Source: Planctomicrobium piriforme
Lineage (GTDB): Bacteria; Planctomycetota; Planctomycetia; Pirellulales; UBA1268
DNA: 46,479 bases
Direction of reading: 5' to 3'
NCBI GenBank assembly: GCA_945871035.1
Contig: CAMBUD010000013.1
Span: 1-46,479 of the forward strand
Within the stretch, counting starts at the first letter, position 1, and each line of letters begins with the position of its first letter. Shown here piece after piece: positions 35,501-42,791 of this stretch. The notes under the pieces were generated by a model. That model ran no database searches. It was not told the origin of the DNA and saw nothing but the letters and a program-made list of their open reading frames with translations. The position numbers and the translations under genes were made by a program.

Positions 35501-35771
35501 GCTCACGTGGAGTGAGGCAAAAGACCTGCTCGTCTTTGAGGGAGACGGCCGCAGCGATGCGCAACTCTACAGGCAATTGCGCGTGGGGGCGGCGCCGTCG
35601 AGTGCATCGGCCGGCAAGATTCTCTATTGGCGATCGCTCAACCGCGTTGATGTTGACGATGCGCGCTTTCTCGATCTCGATCAACTCGGTGCCGGTGGTG
35701 CTGGCATGCGTCTGCCCGGTTTGGGGTCTGCCCCAGCCCCGCCGATCAATCGACCGCCGCCCGGCACGTGA
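32574..35771 (+). CDS. Giant LptC/LptA-like LPS-transport protein (putative)
   Basis: A 1065-residue protein in the position of lptC after kdsD-kdsC. An N-terminal membrane anchor (about residues 9-28) precedes a long region of beta-rich segments resembling OstA/LptA repeats: VLEFDEPLDLRQGRLAKLIGGSLRGQVTI, LCLNVSSNVITFEDHVDVV, ARAARLGYEIATRRILLDGE, ARGTVEIDVDQLTARTDRMEL, LEEISLEGQVHLVEQ, LAAAGNVLVEGEAFTARSARLTWSEAKDLLVFEG. LptC has about 190 residues and LptA about 185, so this is several times longer. An Ala/Pro linker (about residues 540-576) splits it into two halves. Inference: one chain could span the periplasm as an LPS bridge. It is also possible that it is only distantly related to LptC. 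Start ATG has no clear ribosome-binding site; a GTG nine bases upstream is possible. Confidence 0.72.
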   Translation: MEHRLGRTLRVFLVVLAAAGFYRLAVVPWVEPRVHDSLPSLEPTPAEAAAIRSRADHRLAALGDVFPAGSWEREDPIVLESRQMRLLFKQYYSLPDGRVNLVPCTLVILPDRNRLATDAPAGRTLVLRAPQGAVLEFDEPLDLRQGRLAKLIGGSLRGQVTIRGTPSAPEAADDLEIITRDLELEDLELRTNEMVQFRYGRSSGSGRALVAKLLPRAGSADQGPNIGGVDSIRLDRDVSMRLEGLAGGLLPGQPAPPTVDTPTTTAAEATPVLVSCRGSLCLNVSSNVITFEDHVDVVRAVPGGTTDQLACEVLSIVLGRREPAPGLAQPTALPVRSGLVPLEIQARGAPVVARSSATGLEARAARLGYEIATRRILLDGEEAVSLVARGMEMEARSIDYSPGLAGAPGSLMAVGPGWLRTTADGSPPVQARWRKWLRMRPDGNGHVASIAGDADVSIESQGRLCASEMHLWLDSVKESPSAVLKQRTSSAGPDLSGVRPSRMLARGTVEIDVDQLTARTDRMELWFRHPPAPVPVVAKATTPAAPPAAVVAPPVAAVAPPLAPPLATPAAPPSVAASRGKMMATGALVRGLVSLSPQGNQLEEISLEGQVHLVEQARDQPAATVAGGGAVIPPTPAGAALEIRGDQLQLTRATRFDARAVVSGKPAQVKGQGIDLEGPLVEFDRGRNRLIVDGAGRLKLPMASGMSGLESFGMAGNSPASPKLPVPDAPPSTLDVTWQGRMDFDGLTARFIDRVVTTSGTTVLRAGSLDVIFNAAIDFGASGPQAGARRADVARVACGSGVRIESVSLSQDGSKSVENLYVRDLLLDRATGDVTGSGPGRLASTRLGQVPAALPTSAQNSPAQGVALAPVSPPRPDELTYLGVDFQRGMRGNINRRMMEFQQRVEAIWGPVAAWGDTLDPHAPGGLPPRVISITSDALGVAQTPLAPGQRHAAMELAAAGNVLVEGEAFTARSARLTWSEAKDLLVFEGDGRSDAQLYRQLRVGAAPSSASAGKILYWRSLNRVDVDDARFLDLDQLGAGGAGMRLPGLGSAPAPPINRPPPGT
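34193..34300 (+). repeat. Ala/Pro-rich coding repeat (linker)
   Basis: Imperfect copies of GTAGCACCGCCTGCAGCA encode an Ala-Pro-Val stretch (APPAAVVAPPVAAVAPPLAPP) that separates the two halves of the LptC/LptA-like protein. It is a low-complexity linker rather than a folded domain. Confidence 0.85.
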
Positions 35772-35779
35772 GCAGAGCG

Positions 35780-36604
35780 TTAAAGAACACGGCGACTTTC
35801 TCGATCCAGTGCTTCTAAAATAAAGTGCATCGCTTCCTGCGCCACGCAGTCTTCATAGGCAGCGACGTTGCCTCCGTTCGCTGATTTCACTAGGGCTGTG
35901 TGCGGGATGCCTAGGGCTGTGTGCGGGATGCCTAGGGCCACCAATTTGCTCTGCAGTCGCACCGCACCGTCGTGCCACTGCGGGTCGGCAGGATCGCTGG
36001 CGAACCACTGATTGCGCGGCCAGTTCAGTGGGTGCACGTGCAGAATGGCGGTATCTTGTCGAGCGCGTTCGGCGTCTAGAAAGATTTCCCGCAGCTCCAC
36101 AAAAAGATCGCATGCTGCGTTGGGATCGCCGTCGTTTAAAAAAGAATCGCGCATCGTCAGATGAAAATCAATGGCGGGGGCAATCGCTGCGACCACCGGA
36201 AAAAGTGACGGATGTCGGTAGGCAATGCGCAGAGCACCCTGGCCGCCCATGCCCGTGCCAAGGATTGCAACGCCGGGGGGCACAACTCCAAACCGCCGCT
36301 CAATTTCAGCACGCACGTTTTGTACAACAAAGCGTTCCGGCGTGATGCGGGCGTCAAACACGGGCACGATCGTATCGAGCCACCACGAACGACCGGCGCG
36401 CGGTGCAATCGCGGGCATGCCAGCAGCCTCGATGCAGTTTCGCAGGCCGCTGGACGCAAGCAGCGTTCCCTCGTGCTCGCCGTGGAGATAGATCACGGCC
36501 CTGCCGCTGCTGGGCTGCGGAGGTTCGTAGACTTCGCAGGCATGGCCGTCGACATCGATTATCGACCAATCTGGGCGGCAGGCAGGGCTGACAACTGGAA
36601 TCAT
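35780..36604 (-). CDS. Esterase-fold protein probably lacking catalytic Ser and His
   Basis: A 274-residue alpha/beta-hydrolase of the esterase D / FrmB-like type: VYEPPQPSSGRAVIYLHGEHEG, WWLDTIVPVFDARITPERFVVQNVRAEIERRFGVVPPGVAILGTGMGGQGALRIAYRHPSLF and CDLFVELREIF. The nucleophile elbow, normally GxSxGG, reads G116-T-G118-M-G-G, so the Ser is a Gly. Near the end, where family members have GGH, it reads NGGN (N246), so the His also seems lost. It may be a non-catalytic binding protein. A 21-bp in-frame duplication gives LGIPHTA twice. The start is uncertain: MIPVVS (used here) or an ATG 48 bases earlier (MAYNSQ). It is convergent with the LptC/LptA-like gene. Confidence 0.82.
   Translation of the reverse strand: MIPVVSPACRPDWSIIDVDGHACEVYEPPQPSSGRAVIYLHGEHEGTLLASSGLRNCIEAAGMPAIAPRAGRSWWLDTIVPVFDARITPERFVVQNVRAEIERRFGVVPPGVAILGTGMGGQGALRIAYRHPSLFPVVAAIAPAIDFHLTMRDSFLNDGDPNAACDLFVELREIFLDAERARQDTAILHVHPLNWPRNQWFASDPADPQWHDGAVRLQSKLVALGIPHTALGIPHTALVKSANGGNVAAYEDCVAQEAMHFILEALDRESRRVL
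35890..35931. repeat. 21-bp in-frame tandem duplication
   Basis: CTAGGGCTGTGTGCGGGATGC is repeated exactly twice (plus a partial third CTAGGGCC) within the esterase-fold gene, adding seven residues (LGIPHTA) without a frameshift. The copies are identical, so the event is probably recent. Confidence 0.95.
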
Positions 36605-36977
36605 AGGGAGCCGGTGGCAGAAGACAGTTTCTTTTTGTGAGTTGTACGCCATTGCTACCCAAGGCCACAGCCCCGTGCCCTGCTCGCCAGCGATTGCCGA
36701 GGACCATCCGCCATGCGTAGCGGTTGGCATACGTAGGCAAACGCGCTGACACGGCTAGCATCTTCAGGTTTACCAAACCACGTTTGGGGTGGCGTGAGGC
36801 AGGCGGCCCGGGAGTCTCGAATCAAGCTCGACTGGGCCCCAAACCCTTCGCTCATAAATCTCGGCTCCTGCCCGACTAAACTGCAGGAGCCCGTGCGGGG
36901 ATGACGAAAAAATCATTCTGGTTCGGTATGGAATATTGTCTGTGCACGTTTTGTATCCTCTCTGCTAGGAAAATCCT
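36605..36977. other. 373-bp gap between the esterase-fold gene and hpt
   Basis: No supported gene or RNA. The left part could hold 48 bases of coding sequence if the upstream ATG of the esterase-fold gene is used. The right part holds a perfect 9-bp hairpin (described separately) and an AT-richer stretch before hpt that may contain its promoter. Confidence 0.6.
36863..36891. promoter_or_regulatory. Perfect 9-bp hairpin upstream of hpt
   Basis: GGCTCCTGC and GCAGGAGCC flank an 11-base loop, 86 bases before the hpt start. No T-run follows on either strand, so a classic intrinsic terminator is unlikely; a leader structure or protein-binding palindrome is possible. Confidence 0.45.
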
Positions 36978-37553
36978 ATGCGCATACTCCTGACTTCCGA
37001 GCAACTGGCTGAAGGGATTGCCCAGCTGGCAGATCGGGTCCGAAACGATATCGGTCGACGGCCGTTGACTGTTGTCGGCGTACTCACCGGCAGCATTGTG
37101 CTGGTGTCGGATTTGATCCGACGGCTGGAAGGGCCAGTGCGCGTGAGCATGGTGTGGGCCAGCAGCTATCGGGGCACGGCGACAACTCCCGGCCGCCTCG
37201 ATCTGCGACTCGATCAGTTGCCCGATCTCACCGGCCAAGAGGTTTTACTCGTCGATGATATTTTCGACACCGGGCGCACGCTCGAAGCGCTTGTCGACGA
37301 ATTGCGTCGCCGAGGCGCGGCGCGAGTTCGATCGCTGGTGCTGCTGCGCAAGCACGGGCAGGCAGAAGTGGGAATCGTGCCCGACTTTGTCGGATTCGAT
37401 ATTCCCGCGGCGTTTGTTGTCGGGTATGGTCTCGACTTCAACGGCGCGTGGCGACACCTGCCGTACGTTGCGGAACTTGAGCCAGCAGACCTGCAGGCTG
37501 CCCCAACGGAGATAGCAAACTCTGCTCCCGATATGGATGGAATTCTGCATTGA
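36978..37553 (+). CDS. hpt: Hypoxanthine phosphoribosyltransferase
   Basis: A 191-residue purine-salvage enzyme that joins hypoxanthine (and probably guanine) to phosphoribosyl pyrophosphate. The type I phosphoribosyltransferase PRPP loop is EVLLVDDIFDTGRTLEAL; the N-terminal VVGVLTGSIVLVSDLIRRL and the C-terminal PDFVGFDIPAAFVVGYGLDFN...RHLPYVAEL segment are typical of HPRT. It is slightly longer than usual at the C-terminus. The start is MRILLTSEQLAEG. The stop overlaps the start of the glycosyltransferase gene (TGATG), so the two are translationally coupled. Confidence 0.95.
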   Translation: MRILLTSEQLAEGIAQLADRVRNDIGRRPLTVVGVLTGSIVLVSDLIRRLEGPVRVSMVWASSYRGTATTPGRLDLRLDQLPDLTGQEVLLVDDIFDTGRTLEALVDELRRRGAARVRSLVLLRKHGQAEVGIVPDFVGFDIPAAFVVGYGLDFNGAWRHLPYVAELEPADLQAAPTEIANSAPDMDGILH

Positions 37554-38635
37554 TGAAGATCCCTCGCTCTCGGTCGGTGCTCTTGGTTGTGCCCGGTCTG
37601 GATCCGGTTGGCACCGGCAGGCAGTTGGAAATTGTGGCCGTGGGACTGCGCGCAGCCGGTTGGAATGTGCAACTGGCGGTGACCACCCCCGGCGGATCTT
37701 TGCCACTTCAGCTCGAGCAAAAGGGTTTTGTTGTGCACCGCTGCGGCACGCGGCCAAACGCGGGATTGGCAGCAGCGGCCGCTCTTTTGCGACTGGTAAA
37801 AGCCAGCCGACCGGCAGTGATTTATTGTTGGGGGCGTTCGCAGTCGCGGTTGGTGGGTGCCATCAAAATCTTTCTTCCCAACGTGCGACTGTTGAGCCAC
37901 CTAGCCCGTATGCCTCGCGGCCTAGCAACGGCATGGGCCCTCCGACAGGCCGATGGAGTGATCGCGATCTCGCCCGGCGTGCAGCAGGCTTGCCAACGGC
38001 TGGGCGTGGCCGCCGCGGTGATTCCTCCCGGCATTGATTTGGCGCTGGGAGACGGCCTAACGCGAGAACAGATTGCGGCCTCGCTAGGGCTCGAGCCGAC
38101 AAAAATATGGACGCTTTGTGTTGCGCCTCTGAAAGCCCAGTCACGCCTGGAGCACTTGCTGTGGGCGATCGATCAACTCGGTGTTGTGAATCGTGATCTG
38201 GAACACGTTCTCGTGGGATCTGGTCCACTGCGGGAACGCATCTGTCGACGGGCGTGCGTGCAACAACTGGCAGAGCGATTGCATCTGCGGCCGCACTGCA
38301 ACTGCCTACCCGATCTTCTGCAGCAGGTGCGGTTCGTGTGGCAGTCGGGCCGGGTCGCTTACGGCGGTGCCATCCTCGATGCCATGGCTCAGGGCGTGGC
38401 GTCAGTGGCGGTGTCGAGCGATGCAGCGAGGCAACTCATCGTTCCAAACGAAACAGGCTGCATCGTTGCCGCTGATCCGGAAAGTGAATTTCCGCGCCGC
38501 GCACTCGGCGTGCTTGAGGACGATGCCTTGGCAGCCCGCTACGGTGCGGCGGCCCGGGTGCGGGCGACAGAGCATTTCCCGACAACACTTTTTCTGGCCA
38601 GCCACACGCATGCACTGGAGCAGGTAATCGCTTGA
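37553..38635 (+). CDS. GT-B glycosyltransferase (family 4-like)
   Basis: A 360-residue GT-B fold protein. The N-terminal domain has VLLVVPGLDPVGTGRQLEIVAVGLRAAGWNVQLAV, with the glycine-rich acceptor-side loop. The C-terminal domain has the donor-binding features of family 4 enzymes: APLKAQSRLEHLLWAIDQL, HVLVGSGPLRERI, and the later GGAILDAMAQGVASVAVSSDAARQLIVPNETGCIV, where a usual EGxxxxxxEA motif reads GGAILDAMAQG. Sugar donor and acceptor are unknown; an envelope or exopolysaccharide role is plausible. It overlaps hpt by one base and converges on fhcBA. Signal peptide and membrane spans are absent. Confidence 0.88.
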   Translation: MKIPRSRSVLLVVPGLDPVGTGRQLEIVAVGLRAAGWNVQLAVTTPGGSLPLQLEQKGFVVHRCGTRPNAGLAAAAALLRLVKASRPAVIYCWGRSQSRLVGAIKIFLPNVRLLSHLARMPRGLATAWALRQADGVIAISPGVQQACQRLGVAAAVIPPGIDLALGDGLTREQIAASLGLEPTKIWTLCVAPLKAQSRLEHLLWAIDQLGVVNRDLEHVLVGSGPLRERICRRACVQQLAERLHLRPHCNCLPDLLQQVRFVWQSGRVAYGGAILDAMAQGVASVAVSSDAARQLIVPNETGCIVAADPESEFPRRALGVLEDDALAARYGAAARVRATEHFPTTLFLASHTHALEQVIA

Positions 38636-38653
38636 ACGAGCGGACGCTAGCTG

Positions 38654-38747
38654 CGTCAGAGCCCCGTCAGAGCCCCGTCAAAGCTCCGTCAGCGCTCCGT
38701 CAGCGCTCCGTCAGCGCTCCGTCAGAGTGTTGCCGTCAGAGTGCGAC
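38654..38747. repeat. 11-bp tandem repeat array ending in the fhcBA stop codon region
   Basis: Six 11-bp units of type CGTCAGCGCTC lie head to tail (38654-38719), followed by two diverged 14-bp units (to 38747) that encode the last codons of fhcBA on the minus strand. Each unit contains TGACGG read in the gene direction, so the stop triplet recurs along the array. The array fills the gap between the convergent glycosyltransferase and fhcBA genes. Confidence 0.95.
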
Positions 38748-41586
38748 CGTTGGGGCAGGCACGCACGTGGCCATTTTCGGCGACCAAAACTCCGTTTTTA
38801 AAGACCTGTGCTGGCATCGAAAACATGCGTGCAAGATTGGGGTCGGGACGGTAGAGCGTGATGTCGGCATCGGCACCAATCCCCAGATGACCTTTGTTTG
38901 GCAGGCCGGCAATGCGGGCCGGCGCGGCGCGTGTGACGATGCATAATTCTTGGAGGGAATATTCCCGGCGGAGGCCTGCGAGTGGACTGCGTTTGCGCAC
39001 AGCGGGATGGATGCGGGCAAATGCCTCGCGGCGAAACGCCTCATCGCCGAGCAGTTGCATCAGTAGCGGGTAGGCGCTGAAGTGTGCACCGTTGGGGTGG
39101 TCGGTGGAGAGCACCAGTCGCCATGGGTCGCGGACGGTTAAAAACCATTCCAATCCGATTGCCCATTGCCAAGCATGGATCAGGCTTTTCTCCCGGTAGC
39201 TGATCGGCAGCACGCCGCAGCCGCCCTCCAGATACAAATCGTGTGACATCCACGGCACGCCTGTGGTGTGCGCGAGGTGCTCGGCGGCTGCACTGTCGCC
39301 TGTCATCGCCACGGTGTCGCCAAAGAGCACCTGCCCGACGTCAAGAGTGAGTTCTTCGTGGGCGTTAAACCATTCGACGAGCGGCCCCACGCCGGAACCG
39401 AATGTGTCGGGGTCAAGATCGCCACCGGTGTAGCTGTGAAACTGAACGTGGGCCAGATGCGCCCGGATGCCGTCAAAGGTGCGCATCGTTTCTAGGAGCG
39501 TGCGCCAGTTGCCAGGCAGGCCGAGATTTGCCGTGTGCACGTGGAGCGGGTGAGGCAGCCCAATGGCCTCGACAGCACGGGCAAGTCGCTCGAGTAAGAG
39601 GCGTGGCGTACATGATTCGGCGTGGGGTAACGCTGCATCAAGATCGTGGTGGTCGCCGCGACGGCCGTGCTTCCAAAAAACAGAACCACCCGGATTGGCC
39701 ACCTTCACCGCCCAGCCACGGCCGTGTGTAATGGTGTGGGCCAGCAGCCGCTGCACGAGGGCGTCGTCATTCTTAACGAGAGCAGCGAGGACCGCAGTTT
39801 CATCGGCCGCCAGCAAGTAGATACCCTTATCGAGAATCGGCAGATCATTGAGTTCGCGGTGGGCAATACCGGCAGCACTGGTGGCAATCGCTGCATCAAA
39901 AACAGTCGTGTATCCGAGGGCCGCATACAGCGCGCCGGTGGCGGCAATGGTCGGCACGGCGGCCAGCCTTCCGCGCGCTAATTGCGGTGCAATTCGTCGA
40001 CCAGCGCCAACCTTCGCTCCGGCAACGTGGCTGTGAAGATCGACGCCGCCTGGCATGACAACAAGGCCGGCGGCCGAAATCTTAACAAAGCGGGAGCTGT
40101 TGGCAGGAGGCGTAATGATCGTTCCATTTTCCACCCAGATATCGGCGCTGACCCCATCGCGGTTGTTGGCAGGATCGTAAAGCGTGCCGCCCGAGAGAAC
40201 AAAGCAGGAGTCAGTCTCGGGCGGCAGATTGCTGGCTCTGGTGCGCGTGTCAGTCGCAGCAGAGCGGGCCCTCGTGCCGGGCGTGGTCATTGGAACAGAA
40301 GACAGAGTGTGAGCTTCTGCAGTGCGCATCACAAGCTCCGACAGTAGGGCATCCATCTGCGGAGCCGAGTCGGTGAGTTGTTTTTCGACGGCAACCTGCC
40401 TGCCATCCTCGCGCAGCATCGTGCCGGTTGTGGCCATCATTCCATTGGCACAGCGCAGCTGAATGGCTGTGCCAGAAGTGGTCTTTGCGCACGTGTTGGC
40501 GTCGCTGATGCGCACAATGGCCAGCGCATGGCCACGCTCGAGAATGGCAGCCTCCAAGGGACTCTCCAGCGGCCCAACGGCCAGGACGCAGTCGACCTCG
40601 CCACGTCTGACAAGGCTCAGGGCATCTGCTTCGCCGGGAGAAAAAACACTGCCCCAGCGGTCGGCACGCACAATTGCGCCTGGTGCTCGATACCGCCACG
40701 TACACACGGCAGCAGCGCCGGAGCCATTTGCTCCAGCGGCTTGCGTGCCGGCGCCGAGGGGGATTTCAAAGGCAGGCTTGAGGTGGGCAAGGCATCTCAC
40801 GAGGTGTGCCACGCTCCACGCTTCAAGACCGGCTGGATCGGCAGCACTGGGGGCGGCATGGCTGGTGATGATGGCCACACAGTTGGCCGCCAAGATCGCC
40901 TCGTAGAGCACGTCGATAGCAGTGACAAGCGGCGCGTCAAAATTGACAGTCTTTTCAGTGGCCTGCCCCAGCAGGCGCGCCTGCAAAAGACGGGCGGCCC
41001 AAATGCACACCGGGTGGGGCAGGGGGAGATGGCGATGGCCGGCATGCGGCGGGAGCACGCCGTCGCCGCCAATCGCAATCGTGTGTTTGGTGTCACTAGT
41101 AGGCTGCAAGACAAAGCGTTCAAGAAAGCGGGGGTGGGTAGCAGTGGGATCGCAAAACCAGAAGATGACAAGATCGGCACGATCGCGGACCTCTTCCCAG
41201 GCGGCTGTCACCTCTCCCACACGGGCCACCGCTGGCCCAGCCAGACACGATGTCTCGCCACTGCCAGCATCGACGGCGGCACCAAGATTGTCCGCCACAT
41301 CGCAGGCACGAGAGAGAGCCTCTAGCGTTGCACCAGCCAGACCCGTTACCAGCACGCGGCGGGCGGTCAGGAGCAGATCCGCTGCACGGTTGAGAGCCTG
41401 GTCTCCCGAGATGGCAATTTCGTTTTCCCAAGCCTCAATAGCGGTGCTTGTTTGCTTGGCACTTGCGAAGGCCTGGCTGCCAAATTCACAGGCATGTTGT
41501 GCGCTGGATACAGTGTGCACAACATCGTCGCAGAGCATCGGACAGGCTGTGCAGACGCTCCGCGCAGGGGCTTGCGAACCAGCCAT
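38722..41586 (-). CDS. Fused FhcB-FhcA formyltransferase/hydrolase subunits
   Basis: A 954-residue chain that joins two subunits of the bacterial Fhc complex, which moves a C1 formyl group from tetrahydromethanopterin to methanofuran-type carrier and hydrolyses it to formate. Residues 1 to about 425 match FwdB/FhcB: an N-terminal VCTACPMLCDD cluster (C12, C15, C19, then C33) and oxidoreductase-type segments. After a roughly 30-residue Thr/Arg/Pro linker, residues from about 455 match FhcA, an amidohydrolase: GGVDLHSHVAGAK (H518, H520), VKVANPGG, HVHTANLG, HLAHVQFHSY and LSTDHPNGAHFSAYP. The start is the ATG with AGAGG six bases upstream, 14 bp after the DUF1080 gene. The two parts are normally separate genes. 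An 11-bp repeat array follows the stop. Confidence 0.9.
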   Translation of the reverse strand: MAGSQAPARSVCTACPMLCDDVVHTVSSAQHACEFGSQAFASAKQTSTAIEAWENEIAISGDQALNRAADLLLTARRVLVTGLAGATLEALSRACDVADNLGAAVDAGSGETSCLAGPAVARVGEVTAAWEEVRDRADLVIFWFCDPTATHPRFLERFVLQPTSDTKHTIAIGGDGVLPPHAGHRHLPLPHPVCIWAARLLQARLLGQATEKTVNFDAPLVTAIDVLYEAILAANCVAIITSHAAPSAADPAGLEAWSVAHLVRCLAHLKPAFEIPLGAGTQAAGANGSGAAAVCTWRYRAPGAIVRADRWGSVFSPGEADALSLVRRGEVDCVLAVGPLESPLEAAILERGHALAIVRISDANTCAKTTSGTAIQLRCANGMMATTGTMLREDGRQVAVEKQLTDSAPQMDALLSELVMRTAEAHTLSSVPMTTPGTRARSAATDTRTRASNLPPETDSCFVLSGGTLYDPANNRDGVSADIWVENGTIITPPANSSRFVKISAAGLVVMPGGVDLHSHVAGAKVGAGRRIAPQLARGRLAAVPTIAATGALYAALGYTTVFDAAIATSAAGIAHRELNDLPILDKGIYLLAADETAVLAALVKNDDALVQRLLAHTITHGRGWAVKVANPGGSVFWKHGRRGDHHDLDAALPHAESCTPRLLLERLARAVEAIGLPHPLHVHTANLGLPGNWRTLLETMRTFDGIRAHLAHVQFHSYTGGDLDPDTFGSGVGPLVEWFNAHEELTLDVGQVLFGDTVAMTGDSAAAEHLAHTTGVPWMSHDLYLEGGCGVLPISYREKSLIHAWQWAIGLEWFLTVRDPWRLVLSTDHPNGAHFSAYPLLMQLLGDEAFRREAFARIHPAVRKRSPLAGLRREYSLQELCIVTRAAPARIAGLPNKGHLGIGADADITLYRPDPNLARMFSMPAQVFKNGVLVAENGHVRACPNGRTLTATL

Positions 41587-41600
41587 GAAGAGCCTCTGCC

Positions 41601-42641
41601 TCAAGACTTTGGCAACACCCAGATATTGCGATAGCGCACGGGATTTCCATGGTTTTGCAGATGCAGCGGCCCCACTGGCTTCATCTCGGCTTGGGGTCCG
41701 CCCGGGGTGATCTTTGGAACTTCTACGTTGTCCTGAATGACAACGCCATTGTGGCGCACCGTCATCCGTGCATTGCTGGTTTTTTTACCATCGTCAAATT
41801 TCGCAGCGGTAAATTCAATATCGTAGGTCTGCCATTCCAGTGGTGGCAGACACATGTTGACCAGCGGCGCGGCCACAGAATAAACCGCTCCGCAATCGTC
41901 CTGCTTTCCGGGCAGTCCAAAGCTGTCGAGCATCTGCACTTCGTAGCAGCCTTGCACATAGGCACCACTATTGCCGCGACCCTGTCCGCGATCCTTGGGC
42001 TGATAGGGCAAGCGAAACTCGATGTGCCAGAGGGCATCGCCAAATGCATCCTTCGTTGTGACGCCCTCCATTAAGAGACCATCCTCGCTCACGCGGCCAT
42101 CGATGAGCTTGGCAGTGTCAGTGCCGGTACCGGTGCCATCAAAAATCACAACGGCACCTTGCGGTGGCTTTTTCCCCAATGAGGGGCTGGTGCGTTTGGT
42201 TTTAGGAAAGGTGGCGATTTCTTCGCCGCTATCGGAGAGAACAGCAAGCGCACCTTTGCGGATCAATCCTTTCCGCTTCACGCCGCCCCAGTCGAGGCCC
42301 TCAAGCTTAACAGTTGCGTCCGCAGCGGTGCCTTCGCGAACCCCCTTGCCGGTAATCTTATCGGGGGGCGTCCATCCATCGCCGGGCAATCCACCGGGAT
42401 AGGCAACAGCGTCAAACTTTCCGTCACCCAGTGCGATCACCTGCACGCCGTAGCGCTGCGGTTGGCCATCCTGTTTCATTTCGCCAACGTATTCACCTTG
42501 GATGAGAAAATCGTCGTCGGCGTGATCTGGATCGGTGAAAACAGTGCCGGCGGGCTTGGCAGAGGCCGAAAGAGCAGTGAAGCATTCGCTGATGCAGAGC
42601 AATGCCAAGCAGATAGTGAAACGGCGGGCGGTGGCAGTCAT
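41601..42641 (-). CDS. Secreted DUF1080 domain protein
   Basis: A 346-residue exported protein. The signal peptide is clear (MTATARRFTICLALLCISECFTALSASA), followed by a first region (about 35-165) rich in Gly and Lys. The C-terminal DUF1080 (3-keto-disaccharide hydrolase-like) domain has VVIFDGTGTGTDT, WHIEFRLPYQPKDRGQGRGNSGAYVQGCYEVQMLDSFG, DCGAVY and a late RNIWVLP. Such laminin-G-like folds are widespread in planctomycetes and are thought to act on or bind sugars outside the membrane. The ATG has AAAGGAG seven bases upstream. It ends 14 bp before fhcBA, which may be co-transcribed with it; no functional link is obvious. Confidence 0.9.
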   Translation of the reverse strand: MTATARRFTICLALLCISECFTALSASAKPAGTVFTDPDHADDDFLIQGEYVGEMKQDGQPQRYGVQVIALGDGKFDAVAYPGGLPGDGWTPPDKITGKGVREGTAADATVKLEGLDWGGVKRKGLIRKGALAVLSDSGEEIATFPKTKRTSPSLGKKPPQGAVVIFDGTGTGTDTAKLIDGRVSEDGLLMEGVTTKDAFGDALWHIEFRLPYQPKDRGQGRGNSGAYVQGCYEVQMLDSFGLPGKQDDCGAVYSVAAPLVNMCLPPLEWQTYDIEFTAAKFDDGKKTSNARMTVRHNGVVIQDNVEVPKITPGGPQAEMKPVGPLHLQNHGNPVRYRNIWVLPKS

Positions 42642-42791
42642 AAAGGGTCTCCTTTGGGAATAGAGTATGCGCAAACTGAAATGAGTCTTCAACGCGGCTG
42701 CTTCTGTTGCCAGTGTGGCCGCTGATTTCTCTCCGGCAGACACCTTCAGGCCGAGGCATGCTGCGGCTTGTGCCGCCTGCCTTTTACGAGT

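Noticed and set aside
38654..38747. 11-bp repeats as a CRISPR array or origin iterons
   Set aside because: Units are too short and have no spacers; no AT-rich region, DnaA-type boxes or replication gene are nearby.
38932..41325. Long plus-strand open frames opposite fhcBA
   Set aside because: They are antisense shadows of a GC-rich gene, with no recognisable motifs, while the minus strand encodes two complete family domains.
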